A stretch of DNA of 32,907 nt, taken from contig CADCML010000023.1 in NCBI GenBank assembly GCA_902802535.1, positions 1-32,907 on the forward strand, read 5' to 3'. Each line of letters opens with the position of its first letter. The stretch's first letter is position 1. The notes beneath the pieces are model-generated. The model searched no databases. It saw nothing but the letters and a program-made list of their open reading frames with translations, and had not been told where the DNA came from. A program made the translations under genes and the position numbers. The stretch is from an uncultured Bacteroidia bacterium (lineage in GTDB: Bacteria; Bacteroidota; Bacteroidia; Bacteroidales; F082). This document shows, in pieces, positions 6,730-14,432 of this stretch.

Positions 6730-6983
6730 AATTCAACCTCGACAAAGCTGCCACCTATACCGGAACGACCATCGACGGCGTGAACTACCGCTATGGCTGG
6801 TACGAAAGCGGTCGCGCCTTCATCGCCAAAGAAGACGAACTGCTGACCTACAAAGAAGCCTACAAGACCTTCGTGCCAAAAAACTGCTTCAATATGTATG
6901 ACTATTTCTTTGATGGCCTCAGCCAATACAAAAAGACCATCGACGGCATCGTCCGCTACCTCATCGACAAATACAACAGCTGA
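6726..6983 (+). CDS. Hypothetical early phage protein
   Basis: An unrecognised 85-residue protein rich in Tyr, Lys and Asp. The frame opens at 6708, but the ATG at 6726 overlaps the previous stop and gives an N-terminus MKFNLDKAATYTGTTIDGVN consistent with a coupled start. There is no membrane segment, signal peptide or catalytic motif. It sits 5 bp upstream of the possible ADP-ribosyltransferase-like gene. Confidence 0.55.
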   Translation: MKFNLDKAATYTGTTIDGVNYRYGWYESGRAFIAKEDELLTYKEAYKTFVPKNCFNMYDYFFDGLSQYKKTIDGIVRYLIDKYNS

Positions 6984-6988
6984 AAGCC

Positions 6989-7426
6989 ATGATACTCCAC
7001 CGCTTTATGTCCGACATAGAATACAAAAGCCTGCTGACTGGCACCACGCTGACCAACACGACGAATCACGCCGCCAATGGCCAGAGGTCGACATCGGTCG
7101 GCTTCTGCTTCTTCACCGAAGAGCCTGACAAGGCCATCCATTGGTTATCGACGATCGTCTGCGCCGACTGGTGCGTCACCTTCGACATCCCAGACCAGAT
7201 GCTCACCAAGTCGAGGGCACGCTACCGCGACCCCGAACGGGACAACTGGCTATTAGACCAACCCGCCACGATATGGCGCACGGAATGGTGCCTGCAGCAA
7301 TACTCCATCCACACTGCCCACATCGTCAAGGCCGACAACCAATGGGCGCATTACGAAGAGAACATGGAAAAGGAACTGGTAGAACAACTTGGCCCCCTTG
7401 GCCTATTATTGCTAATGATGAGATGA
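6989..7426 (+). CDS. Hypothetical protein, possibly ADP-ribosyltransferase-like
   Basis: A 145-residue protein starting MILHRFMSDIEYKSLLTGTT, with STSVGFCFFTEEPDKAIHWL in the middle and RTEWCLQQYSIHTAHI near the C-terminal third. An Arg (or His) in the first strand, an STS segment followed by hydrophobic strands, and a late Glu are the ordered landmarks of R-S-E ADP-ribosyltransferases, and the overall pattern recalls small phage enzymes of that fold. This is a weak match by eye: the ExE motif is not clear and no substrate can be named. The gene is coupled (ATGA) to the next. If real, it could modify host RNA polymerase, ribosomes or nucleic acid early in infection. Confidence 0.55.
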   Translation: MILHRFMSDIEYKSLLTGTTLTNTTNHAANGQRSTSVGFCFFTEEPDKAIHWLSTIVCADWCVTFDIPDQMLTKSRARYRDPERDNWLLDQPATIWRTEWCLQQYSIHTAHIVKADNQWAHYEENMEKELVEQLGPLGLLLLMMR

Positions 7427-7584
7427 CAAAACAACAAAAATACCAAATCCTGATGGACATACAGAACCATTACTTCGTGGTGCTTCGCGCCAATGGCTCT
7501 GTGGTCTATAAGAGCATCAACACAGGCAAAGCTGGTCTTGAAGACTGTCAGGACTGGCTTGCCAAACAGCCGGAGGAGAAATGA
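7423..7584 (+). CDS. Small hypothetical early protein
   Basis: A 53-residue protein (starts MTKQQKYQILMDIQNHYFVV). The frame is open from 7141, but the ATG at 7423 overlaps the preceding stop and the 7581 start overlaps this stop, so the gene is a coupled link in the operon. The sequence alternates a short helix, a beta-hairpin (FVVLRANGSVVYKSI) and a C-terminal helix. Function unknown. Confidence 0.5.
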   Translation: MTKQQKYQILMDIQNHYFVVLRANGSVVYKSINTGKAGLEDCQDWLAKQPEEK

Positions 7585-7841
7585 CCATGCCCCAACGCGA
7601 ACAACTTGCCCTCATAGGCGAATCCGACACGCAGATGCACTTCACCTCCGAACGGTGGGGGCTACTGAAATTCTACCCGTCGAAGAGCAACAAGTTCAAA
7701 GACACTTGCAGCAAGTGCCTGTTGCTGCATGAAGCTGACGAGTGCAATTTGGCTCACTGCTATGCCGAACACCGCGCCGACGGACAAAACGGCTACTATT
7801 CTATTCACGACATGCCAACCAACAAAAACAACGCACAATGA
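7581..7841 (+). CDS. Cys-rich small early protein, possible zinc binder
   Basis: An 86-residue protein with DTCSKCLLLHEADECNLAHC near residues 41-60: CxxC, then C and C with a His between, giving a Cys4/His zinc-finger-like cluster. It starts at the ATG overlapping the previous stop (Met3 at 7587 is an alternative). The rest is polar with no recognised domain. It overlaps the next gene by 4 bp. Confidence 0.55.
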   Translation: MTMPQREQLALIGESDTQMHFTSERWGLLKFYPSKSNKFKDTCSKCLLLHEADECNLAHCYAEHRADGQNGYYSIHDMPTNKNNAQ

Positions 7842-8149
7842 AAGAGAAAGAACTGAAAATAAAGACATTCATGATTGATTCAAGACGCCCGACATGGCTG
7901 ATTCAGCTTCTGCACGAAGTGAAGCAATGGTTTCCCTTCGAAGAAATCAACGACATGTCATGCGACCAATGCTTCTCCTGGCTCGAACGCGCCATTGAAG
8001 AAACGTCCTTCATAAAACGAAACGCCCGGTACAGCCTAACGGATTGCATAAGGAAAGAAATCAAAGGCAACAAGCTCACACTCTACACCCTCTATAAGGG
8101 CAACCCTATGGTAGAGTTTGAGATAGCAGAGAAAGGAGGTGAGAAATGA
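7838..8149 (+). CDS. Hypothetical early phage protein
   Basis: An unrecognised 103-residue protein. The open frame begins at 7742, but the ATG at 7838 overlaps the preceding stop. It is mixed helix and strand, with an amphipathic segment WLIQLLHEVKQWFPFEEI. It ends EKGGEK because its last codons contain the GAAAGGAGGTGAG ribosome-binding site of the next gene, whose ATG overlaps the stop. Confidence 0.55.
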   Translation: MKEKELKIKTFMIDSRRPTWLIQLLHEVKQWFPFEEINDMSCDQCFSWLERAIEETSFIKRNARYSLTDCIRKEIKGNKLTLYTLYKGNPMVEFEIAEKGGEK

Positions 8150-8469
8150 AAATACCATTGACACCTGAAGTTGTAGCGAAGTTCAAGGATTTTCTTGTTA
8201 ATCCGTCCAAATACGGCTGTACCTACAAACCATTGCACGAGGCCTTTATAGTAGGCGATCATTACGAACCGCAGGATAAACTGTTTGATGCTTACATTGA
8301 TTATATCCAAAAGCCTTTGCCCAAAGTCATCTTCTATATCATCATGCAAGAGGAGTTTCCAGAACTGCGAGGAAGTGATGAATGGGACGAGGTTCAGAAA
8401 GATGGCAAGGTGAAGCACCGTATTGGCAATCTCGGCTATAAACTCAAAATGATAGGAGGTGCCCAATGA
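8146..8469 (+). CDS. Hypothetical early phage protein
   Basis: An unrecognised 107-residue soluble protein (starts MKIPLTPEVVAKFKDFLVNP), largely helical, with a basic C-terminal stretch (KDGKVKHRIGNLGYKLK). It has an excellent Shine-Dalgarno site 5' and ends MIGGAQ, since the ribosome-binding site of the YopX gene lies in its last codons. Overlaps on both sides by 4 bp. Confidence 0.55.
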   Translation: MKIPLTPEVVAKFKDFLVNPSKYGCTYKPLHEAFIVGDHYEPQDKLFDAYIDYIQKPLPKVIFYIIMQEEFPELRGSDEWDEVQKDGKVKHRIGNLGYKLKMIGGAQ

Positions 8470-8882
8470 GAACGATTAAATTCAGAGCAAAAGTCAAAAT
8501 GCCCGAAAAGAGAAACTTTGCACGGCAAGAGTATGTCCCCGAAGGGCAATGGGTGTATGGCGAGCCTCACACTATCGACTGCCCAACACCACACATCCAC
8601 ACCGTAGATGTCGGCAAGCAGCCTATTGACAAGGAAACCATCTGCCAGTTCACCAGCCTATACGACCGCAACAAGAAAGAGATCTACGAAGGCGACTTGT
8701 TAAAGTTACAGGATGATGATACAGGATTGATCGAAGTCCGTTTTGTCAGAGGAGTATTCGCTTTTCTCTGGCAAGGCAACCTCGATGAAGAAATGCCTAT
8801 TAACGCCCCGACACATGAATGGGCTACCATCGTGGGCAACATCCACGACAACCCCGAGCTGATGAAAGGAGGTGCCAAATGA
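8466..8882 (+). CDS. YopX-family phage protein
   Basis: A 138-residue protein with the YopX signature in order: N-terminal MRTIKFRAKVKMPEK, central ICQFTSLYDRNKKEIYEGDL, and C-terminal TIVGNIHDNPELM. YopX proteins form an SH3-like barrel and oligomers, and occur widely in early regions of phages of Firmicutes and Bacteroidota; their molecular role is not established. It starts after AGGAGGTGCCC and ends MKGGAK with the ribosome-binding site of the next gene. Confidence 0.9.
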   Translation: MRTIKFRAKVKMPEKRNFARQEYVPEGQWVYGEPHTIDCPTPHIHTVDVGKQPIDKETICQFTSLYDRNKKEIYEGDLLKLQDDDTGLIEVRFVRGVFAFLWQGNLDEEMPINAPTHEWATIVGNIHDNPELMKGGAK

Positions 8883-9667
8883 TTACCTACCAAGAATTAA
8901 AGAATGCCTCACAGCTTTTTATGAGCATTGGAAAGATAAAGAGCTATATCACGAAAGAGCGCTTTGAACTGGCTGCAAAATGCGAGTTCAACATTACGGA
9001 CGAGAAATCGATAGAACGGATGTTCGGCTTGTTCTGTGAAGTGCCGAATATCATGTATCGCATCGCCTGTCATGACGAAGAAATAAAAGACGAACTTGCA
9101 ACCGCCTTGCATATTGCCCAAACCGCCTATGAGAATGTAGAAATTAACAGCGCCATGCTTCCAAAGTTAGAAGAAGGCTATCTTTATGAAAAAGACAAGA
9201 GGCGTTATTTCTATCGGATAGGCGAAGATGGTGCCATACAGGAATTGGATGTCAATCTCGATTCACCATTTGGAATCATCACATTTGGTGATTTATTGAA
9301 ACGCGATGATGTCAAAGTCACAGGTGTGACACACTACCGTGGAAAGATAGAGAGGTATAATTCAAAAGTCGAGTACTACGAAGGCGACATCGTTTTCGTT
9401 TGGGGTGACCCGACCGACAGGATTTTCTTTTCATGGTACGACAGTGACGCAGGTGTCTATCTCTCCACGGACGAAGGATGGAAGAAACTACTCTACACCC
9501 CAGGACGCGGCTATTTGGATAAAAACAAAGAACCTGACTTTGAAACAGACAATTGCTTTTCTGATTACAAAATCAGCAAATCGGGCAATGGATTCAAAAT
9601 TATGGGCAACATCCACAAAGATTTGTCGGTGCTGATGGAGCGGAAAGGAGGTAAAGATGTTCTATAA
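8879..9667 (+). CDS. Two-part early protein with C-terminal YopX-like domain
   Basis: A 262-residue protein. The start is the ATG at 8879 after GGAGGTGCC, not the earlier in-frame ATG at 8819. The N-terminal half (about residues 1-110) is helical and unrecognised. The C-terminal half contains YYEGDIVFVWGDPTDRIFFS and GFKIMGNIHKDLSVLME, the two end motifs of YopX proteins (YEGDxV ... GNIHxxxxLL), separated by an insert longer than usual. I read this as a YopX-like barrel fused to a new N-terminal region, directly downstream of a plain YopX gene. Its last codons carry AAAGGAGGTAA, the ribosome-binding site for the next gene. Confidence 0.65.
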   Translation: MITYQELKNASQLFMSIGKIKSYITKERFELAAKCEFNITDEKSIERMFGLFCEVPNIMYRIACHDEEIKDELATALHIAQTAYENVEINSAMLPKLEEGYLYEKDKRRYFYRIGEDGAIQELDVNLDSPFGIITFGDLLKRDDVKVTGVTHYRGKIERYNSKVEYYEGDIVFVWGDPTDRIFFSWYDSDAGVYLSTDEGWKKLLYTPGRGYLDKNKEPDFETDNCFSDYKISKSGNGFKIMGNIHKDLSVLMERKGGKDVL

Positions 9668-10187
9668 GATTACTAATAAGGAAAGCGAGTTGTACAAAAA
9701 ACTCCACGAATTAAGGTCGAAGGAACTGAAAATCGAAAAGGAGAACGATGCAGCAGTAAAACGACTTGTAGGCGATGATTGGAACCATTTCTCGGGATGG
9801 CTCGGGCAACAGAATTTTTTGCGTGTAACCACATACAGCGGATTCGCATTCAAGCACCCCGAAAATCTCCCGCCCAAAACATGGAAAAAGCATAAAGAGT
9901 ACGAAGACATCTATGTTCCAGATCGTCGCACAAAGAATGGAAGGGCTATTGCAGAAGCACTTGATAACTTGCCTCATTCATCCCTCATTTGTGTGTTTGA
10001 AATACTGGAGATGCAGATGCTTGGTCGGTTTGCTTTCCCATACATCGAAATCTGCGACGATGAAACCATTGTGCTCTTTGTTGATGACAAATTCGATCTA
10101 GAAAAGAAGTTCCAAGAAGTAGTGGAGATTACGAAAAAGGAAGCGAATGAGCTGCTGGAAGGAGGTGAGAAATGCTCCCAATCTTAG
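9657..10187 (+). CDS. Hypothetical early phage protein
   Basis: An unrecognised 176-residue protein with a charged helical N-terminus (YKKLHELRSKELKIEKENDA) and a mixed C-terminal half. It has no membrane segment. The start overlaps the previous gene by 11 bp and follows AAAGGAGGTAAAG. The C-terminus ELLEGGEK continues for four further residues because the next gene's start lies upstream of this stop, a 16-bp overlap. Confidence 0.55.
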   Translation: MFYKITNKESELYKKLHELRSKELKIEKENDAAVKRLVGDDWNHFSGWLGQQNFLRVTTYSGFAFKHPENLPPKTWKKHKEYEDIYVPDRRTKNGRAIAEALDNLPHSSLICVFEILEMQMLGRFAFPYIEICDDETIVLFVDDKFDLEKKFQEVVEITKKEANELLEGGEKCSQS

Positions 10188-10840
10188 TCAGAAATTTTCT
10201 CGTGAAGCATCCCGAACTTATCTATTGCGTTGATGGTCGTTTCGTGCTATCCAACAAGCAGATAAAGAATGGTAGTATAGATCTTAGATATGCGAAACAC
10301 AGGGTAGAAGAAGATATTTTTTCTGAAATAGCCCATAATGGTGCAATCATCATAAGGACACTCGATAATGGAAGCGAAACCATTGTAGCGGGTCGCGCCT
10401 ATTACGTCAACATGGAAGAGTATATCCGAAATTATATCACTGAAAAAATCGAAAATATGGCAAAACAAATTGAACTTACAAAAGACACCATGTGCGCTCA
10501 CGACCAGCACGAAATCAAAAACTATCCGCGCCCATGGTACAAACCGAAGCCTGAGCTGCCAAAGGGCACAGTGCTTACGGTAAAGGAAACCTGGTCCAAC
10601 TGCTACGGCACCTATCACCGTTGCGTCACTCCCGATGGGGAGTATGACATCCCCGTCGAGAACGCAAAAGAAGTCGTGCCGACAGTCGGCGAACTGGAAG
10701 AGACCTGCGCAAGCGAGGTCTGCAAGTACAGAGGCAAAGGGGTCTGCACCTTCAAGAAAGGTGAGTATTGCCCCATGTATGAGCCTAACGCCGAAGAGAT
10801 TGCCCGCGTGAGAATGGAAAGGAGACAAGGCAATGAGTGA
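10172..10840 (+). CDS. Early phage protein with C-terminal Cys-rich segment
   Basis: An unrecognised 222-residue protein. The first 90 residues are mixed strand/helix; residues about 130-170 have an SH3-like look (PKGTVLTVKETWSNCYGTYH, then CVTPDGEYDIPVENAKEV). The C-terminus has ETCASEVCKYRGKGVCTFKK followed by GEYCPMY, four closely spaced cysteines that could bind zinc or an iron-sulphur cluster. The start has a strong Shine-Dalgarno site (GGAGGTGAG). The next start overlaps by 8 bp. Confidence 0.55.
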   Translation: MLPILVRNFLVKHPELIYCVDGRFVLSNKQIKNGSIDLRYAKHRVEEDIFSEIAHNGAIIIRTLDNGSETIVAGRAYYVNMEEYIRNYITEKIENMAKQIELTKDTMCAHDQHEIKNYPRPWYKPKPELPKGTVLTVKETWSNCYGTYHRCVTPDGEYDIPVENAKEVVPTVGELEETCASEVCKYRGKGVCTFKKGEYCPMYEPNAEEIARVRMERRQGNE

Positions 10841-11204
10841 ATACGGTAACATCAAAATGCAAAAAACATTCAGGTGGTTTATAGTCGCCTTGGTCTTTTT
10901 CGGGCTGATAGCCGGTGTTTTCTATGAGTTCTACAACACCCACGCCACAAAGACCGTGACCGTGCTGGCCATCACCACCCAGCAGCGCATATCGGGCGAC
11001 AACGGCAGCGTCTCCACACATTACGAATACATCGTGTCGACCGACTGTGGCCTGTTCAAAATACAGCCTTCCGGCATCTTCGCCTCACAGTCGTTCGGGC
11101 AGATCCACGAAGGCGAACGATACACAATAGAGACCGTAGGCTTTTCCGCCCCATGGGCGAATATCTATCCCTACATCCTCAGAGCAGAAGGAGGTAAGAA
11201 ATGA
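10833..11204 (+). CDS. Single-pass membrane protein
   Basis: A 123-residue protein with one clear hydrophobic segment at about residues 14-33 (WFIVALVFFGLIAGVFYEFY) after a short basic N-terminus, then a beta-rich domain that is probably periplasmic. No signal-peptidase or lipoprotein site is evident. In an early phage operon it could alter the envelope or block superinfection, but no family is recognised. It follows GGAGACAAG and ends AEGGKK over the next ribosome-binding site. Confidence 0.6.
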   Translation: MSEYGNIKMQKTFRWFIVALVFFGLIAGVFYEFYNTHATKTVTVLAITTQQRISGDNGSVSTHYEYIVSTDCGLFKIQPSGIFASQSFGQIHEGERYTIETVGFSAPWANIYPYILRAEGGKK

Positions 11205-11392
11205 ACTTCTACTTATATAGATGCCAAAAAGCAGGCTATCGAATCCCGCCAGCGATGCAATTCAGGAAAGGCGAGTCACCAAAATGCAAAACCTGCCACT
11301 TCTACACAAAAAACCATGGCTGCCCGAGGAGATTCCAACCAGGCTCGATGGACACAGCTTGCGAAGAATACAAAAGAAAACTGAAATTCTAA
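11201..11392 (+). CDS. Cys-rich mini-protein, possible zinc ribbon
   Basis: A 63-residue basic protein with CKTCHFYTKNHGCPRRF near residues 29-45 and a further Cys near residue 54; CxxC with two later cysteines fits a small zinc-binding knuckle. It starts after GGAGGTAAG with a 4-bp overlap to the membrane-protein gene. One of several Cys4 mini-proteins in the operon; function unknown. Confidence 0.55.
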   Translation: MNFYLYRCQKAGYRIPPAMQFRKGESPKCKTCHFYTKNHGCPRRFQPGSMDTACEEYKRKLKF

Positions 11393-11406
11393 GAAAGGAG
11401 GGAAAA

Positions 11407-11985
11407 ATGAGAATAATTGTATTAAAAGATCTTCTCAATAATTGCATTGTTAGTGTCTCATCCATGGGGTATTATTCGAATAAAAAGAAATCTGAAGAAG
11501 AGGTTGAAAAAGCCGTATCGGAGTTCAACATGCGACACAACGACAAGCAATACATCTTGATGGAATGCAGCGAAGAAATCCACGAAGTGGTTTGTTTCTT
11601 GCTTGGCACAGGCAAATACAAAGCCGCCCGTTCATTTGATGATATATTCCTCAAGCTGACCGAGATAAAAGACAAAACCGAATCAATCCATTGCGACCTG
11701 ATCAATACGATGGACGATATCGATAGGAGACTTGAAGAAGACAAGAAAAAACTTGAGGAAAAGGAAAAGCAAGAGCAAAAAGAGCCAATCGACAGCATCA
11801 TCATTTCAGCAGACAAAATCAAGGAAATCATGCAACATCCAGAGCTAATCAGAGAAATAATGGATCAAATAATCCATGAAGGCGCTGAAATGGCAGAACG
11901 AGAATACCAGAAATTATTGAGTCAGGTTGGCAAACCGTGTGGAGATGGATTCTACAGCCTAATTAAGAAAGGAGAAAAGCAATGA
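11407..11985 (+). CDS. Coiled-coil early phage protein
   Basis: A 192-residue protein. The frame is open from 11221, but the ATG at 11407 follows GAAAGGAGGG and is the likely start, leaving a 14-bp gap to the previous gene. The middle (about residues 90-130) is a Lys/Glu-rich coiled coil (DRRLEEDKKKLEEKEKQEQK). N-terminal strands and C-terminal helices surround it. No catalytic motif or membrane segment. Function unknown. Confidence 0.6.
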   Translation: MRIIVLKDLLNNCIVSVSSMGYYSNKKKSEEEVEKAVSEFNMRHNDKQYILMECSEEIHEVVCFLLGTGKYKAARSFDDIFLKLTEIKDKTESIHCDLINTMDDIDRRLEEDKKKLEEKEKQEQKEPIDSIIISADKIKEIMQHPELIREIMDQIIHEGAEMAEREYQKLLSQVGKPCGDGFYSLIKKGEKQ

Positions 11986-12275
11986 AGTACGACCTTGAAT
12001 CCCTAAAAAAAACCAAAGATGCGGAACTGATTGAGGTTCTCGAAAGAGTAATCAAAATCTCATACTTAATCAACATAGTCATTATTATCTTGGCCACAAT
12101 TTGCCTGTTTATACCAGACTGCATTTTTGTTGACGCATGTGCTGTCTTTGTGGTCGAGCTGACAGCCGCTTCATTGGTCGTAGAAGTTTTAGGGTGGAGG
12201 CTTAATAAAGAAGCGAAAAGAAGGATTGCTGAATTTGAAAGAAAAGAAAGCCATGATCAGACTCTTGTACATTGA
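11982..12275 (+). CDS. Small two-helix membrane protein
   Basis: A 97-residue protein with two hydrophobic segments at about residues 27-46 (SYLINIVIIILATICLFIPD) and 49-71, a short loop, and charged cytoplasmic ends. The arrangement resembles holin-like or inner-membrane accessory proteins, but its early-operon position, far from any lysis gene, makes a lysis role doubtful. It starts after GAAAGGAG with a 4-bp overlap; its end overlaps the methyltransferase gene by 23 bp. Confidence 0.6.
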   Translation: MKYDLESLKKTKDAELIEVLERVIKISYLINIVIIILATICLFIPDCIFVDACAVFVVELTAASLVVEVLGWRLNKEAKRRIAEFERKESHDQTLVH

Positions 12276-13848
12276 TTTATTCTGTGGTGCTGGTGGCACC
12301 ACTACTGGCGTTGAAGCTGCCCGCATCGGCGGCAAGAAATGCGCCAAGGTGGTTGCCTGCGTCAACCACGACGCCAACGCCATCCGTAGCCATGCCGCCA
12401 ACCACCCAGACGCGCTCCACTTCACCGAGGACATCCGCACCCTCGACATTGCGCCATTGGCCGCACACTTGGCCAAGTGCCGCAAACTCTATCCGGGCGC
12501 AAAGGTGGTGCTGTGGGCTTCGCTCGAATGCACCAACTTCAGCAAAGCAAAAGGAGGCCTGCCGCGTGATGCCGACAGTCGCACCCTCGCCGAACACCTC
12601 TTTAGATATATCGAAGCACTCAATCCCGAATATATCCAGATTGAGAATGTGGAGGAGTTCATGAGCTGGGGCGACATGGACGAACACGGCCACCCCATCA
12701 GCCGCGACAAAGGCCGCAGCTTCATGGCGTGGGTCAACCATGTGCGCGACTACGGCTATTACTTCGACTACCGCATCCTCAATGCCGCCGACTATGGTGC
12801 CTACACCAGCCGCAAACGCTTCTTTGCCATCTTCGGCAAGAAAGGTCTGCCCGTGGTGTTCCCCGTGGCCACCTACGCCAAAAACGGCAACGAGGGACTG
12901 GAAATCTTCGGCGACACGATGTATCACAAATGGAAGCCTGTGCTCGAAGTGCTCGACCTCGACAACGAAGGCACGAGCATCTTCACCCGCAAGAAACCCT
13001 TGTGCGAAAAGACCCTCAAACGCATCTATGCCGGACTGATCAAGTTTGTGGCTCACGGGAAAGACAACTTCCTCGTGAAGTACAACTCGATGAACCAAAG
13101 GGGCGAATATGTCGCGCCTGGCACTGACGAGCCAAGCCCAACCGTAGCCGTCCAGAACCGCCTTGGATTCGCCAAGGTGCAGTTCCTCAGCAAACACTTC
13201 AGCGGCGACCCCGCCAGCAAGAACACCAGCGTAGACCAGCCTGCCGGAACACTCACTTGCAAGTGTAACCAGTCGTTCATCACGGCCTATTACAGCAACG
13301 GCGACAACTGCACTCCGATTGACAGGCCGGCGCCGACCATCCCCGCCCAGGATCGTGTTGCCTTGGTCACCACGCAGTTCTATCAAAACGAGTATGGCGC
13401 AGGCGGCCAACTCTCCAGCCTTGACCAACCCAATCCCACCGTGATGCCAACGCCAAAGCAGAAATTGGTGTCGGTCAAGCAGTACCTCATGAACCCCCAG
13501 TTCGACAGTGCCGGTGGCAGCATCGACCAGCCTTGTTTCACCCTCATTGCCCGCATGGATAAAATGCCGCCCTATCTCGTCACCACCAAAGAGGGTGTCG
13601 GCATTGCCATCTTCGAGGACGACTCGCCGATGACCGTCAAGATAAAGGAGTTCATGGCCTTGTATAACATCGTCGACATCCGCATGAGGATGCTGAAGGT
13701 CGACGAACTGAAACGCATCATGGGCTTCCCATCGGACTATGTCCTTATCGGCACCCTATCAGAACAAAAGAAATTCATCGGCAACGCCGTGGAGGTCAAC
13801 ATGGCCAAGGCATTGGTCGAAACACTTGCTAAATGTATTAGAGCATGA
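12253..13848 (+). CDS. C5-cytosine DNA methyltransferase
   Basis: A 531-residue Dcm-family enzyme that transfers methyl from S-adenosylmethionine to cytosine C5. Motifs in order: I DLFCGAGG (8-15), IV with catalytic Cys93 in LECTNFSKAKGG (Glu where most enzymes have Pro), VI ENVEEF (131-136), VIII SRKRFF (186-191), and X GNAVEV (510-515). The target-recognition region (about residues 290-455) is built from five units with a D-x-P-x-x-T core (DEPSPTV, DQPAGTL, DRPAPTI, DQPNPTV, DQPCFTL). The ATG at 12253 is chosen because the upstream 9 codons have no homology features. No restriction enzyme is adjacent, so it is probably an orphan protecting phage DNA. Confidence 0.92.
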   Translation: MIRLLYIDLFCGAGGTTTGVEAARIGGKKCAKVVACVNHDANAIRSHAANHPDALHFTEDIRTLDIAPLAAHLAKCRKLYPGAKVVLWASLECTNFSKAKGGLPRDADSRTLAEHLFRYIEALNPEYIQIENVEEFMSWGDMDEHGHPISRDKGRSFMAWVNHVRDYGYYFDYRILNAADYGAYTSRKRFFAIFGKKGLPVVFPVATYAKNGNEGLEIFGDTMYHKWKPVLEVLDLDNEGTSIFTRKKPLCEKTLKRIYAGLIKFVAHGKDNFLVKYNSMNQRGEYVAPGTDEPSPTVAVQNRLGFAKVQFLSKHFSGDPASKNTSVDQPAGTLTCKCNQSFITAYYSNGDNCTPIDRPAPTIPAQDRVALVTTQFYQNEYGAGGQLSSLDQPNPTVMPTPKQKLVSVKQYLMNPQFDSAGGSIDQPCFTLIARMDKMPPYLVTTKEGVGIAIFEDDSPMTVKIKEFMALYNIVDIRMRMLKVDELKRIMGFPSDYVLIGTLSEQKKFIGNAVEVNMAKALVETLAKCIRA

Positions 13849-14432
13849 TTATGAGTGCCGAAAAAATCATACTAGAAGCTTTCCAAACGGATGATGATAT
13901 ACATCTTCCTGACAAGGTGATGCAACTCGTCACAGGGGATATTGAGACTCGCAACCTGTTCTATATGTCGTTGATTATGCAATTCAACGGCGACCTTAGC
14001 TATGATTGGTTCCAGCGGTTCTATGAAGAAAGATACGCCCAAAGGAAAGACCTGAAGCAAGATTTCACACCACCACAGGTATGCAGTCTCCTTTCCAGAT
14101 TAACGGAAGGCAATACCGTCCATGAACCGACAGCAGGAAACGGAGGAATCCTTATCTCCAAATGGTGGGAAATGACACGAAAAAACATGGTATGGGATTA
14201 TCGCCCAAGTCAACACATGGTGGATTGCTGGGAACTGAGCTACGCAAGCCTGCCTTTTTTGCTTTTCAATCTTAGCATACGCGGAATGATGGGCTATGTG
14301 ACCCTTGGCGACGTGCTGACTCTACAGCCAAAACGCCGCTATGCCTTGTTGAATCGCTTTGATGATGCAATGTCTTTTTCGGAAGTCATTGAAATAGGCA
14401 TAAACGACAAAATAGAAAGGAAACCGAAATGA
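13845..14432 (+). CDS. N6-adenine DNA methylase-like protein lacking a visible catalytic NPPY motif
   Basis: A 195-residue protein with the HsdM-type entry motif KQDFTPPQVCSLLSRL followed by VHEPTAGNGGILI (SAM-binding motif I, about residues 92-104) and a following WDYRPSQHMVDCWELSYA. The expected (N/D)PP(Y/F) motif does not appear, and the protein stops soon after GDVLTL, about where that motif should follow. It is either a degenerate methylase, a SAM-binding regulator, or needs a partner. It overlaps the cytosine methyltransferase by 4 bp, so the two are translationally coupled. Confidence 0.7.
   Translation: MIMSAEKIILEAFQTDDDIHLPDKVMQLVTGDIETRNLFYMSLIMQFNGDLSYDWFQRFYEERYAQRKDLKQDFTPPQVCSLLSRLTEGNTVHEPTAGNGGILISKWWEMTRKNMVWDYRPSQHMVDCWELSYASLPFLLFNLSIRGMMGYVTLGDVLTLQPKRRYALLNRFDDAMSFSEVIEIGINDKIERKPK

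Noticed and set aside
12277-13428. 383-residue minus-strand ORF inside the cytosine methyltransferase
   Set aside because: Antisense shadow of a gene with all methyltransferase motifs.
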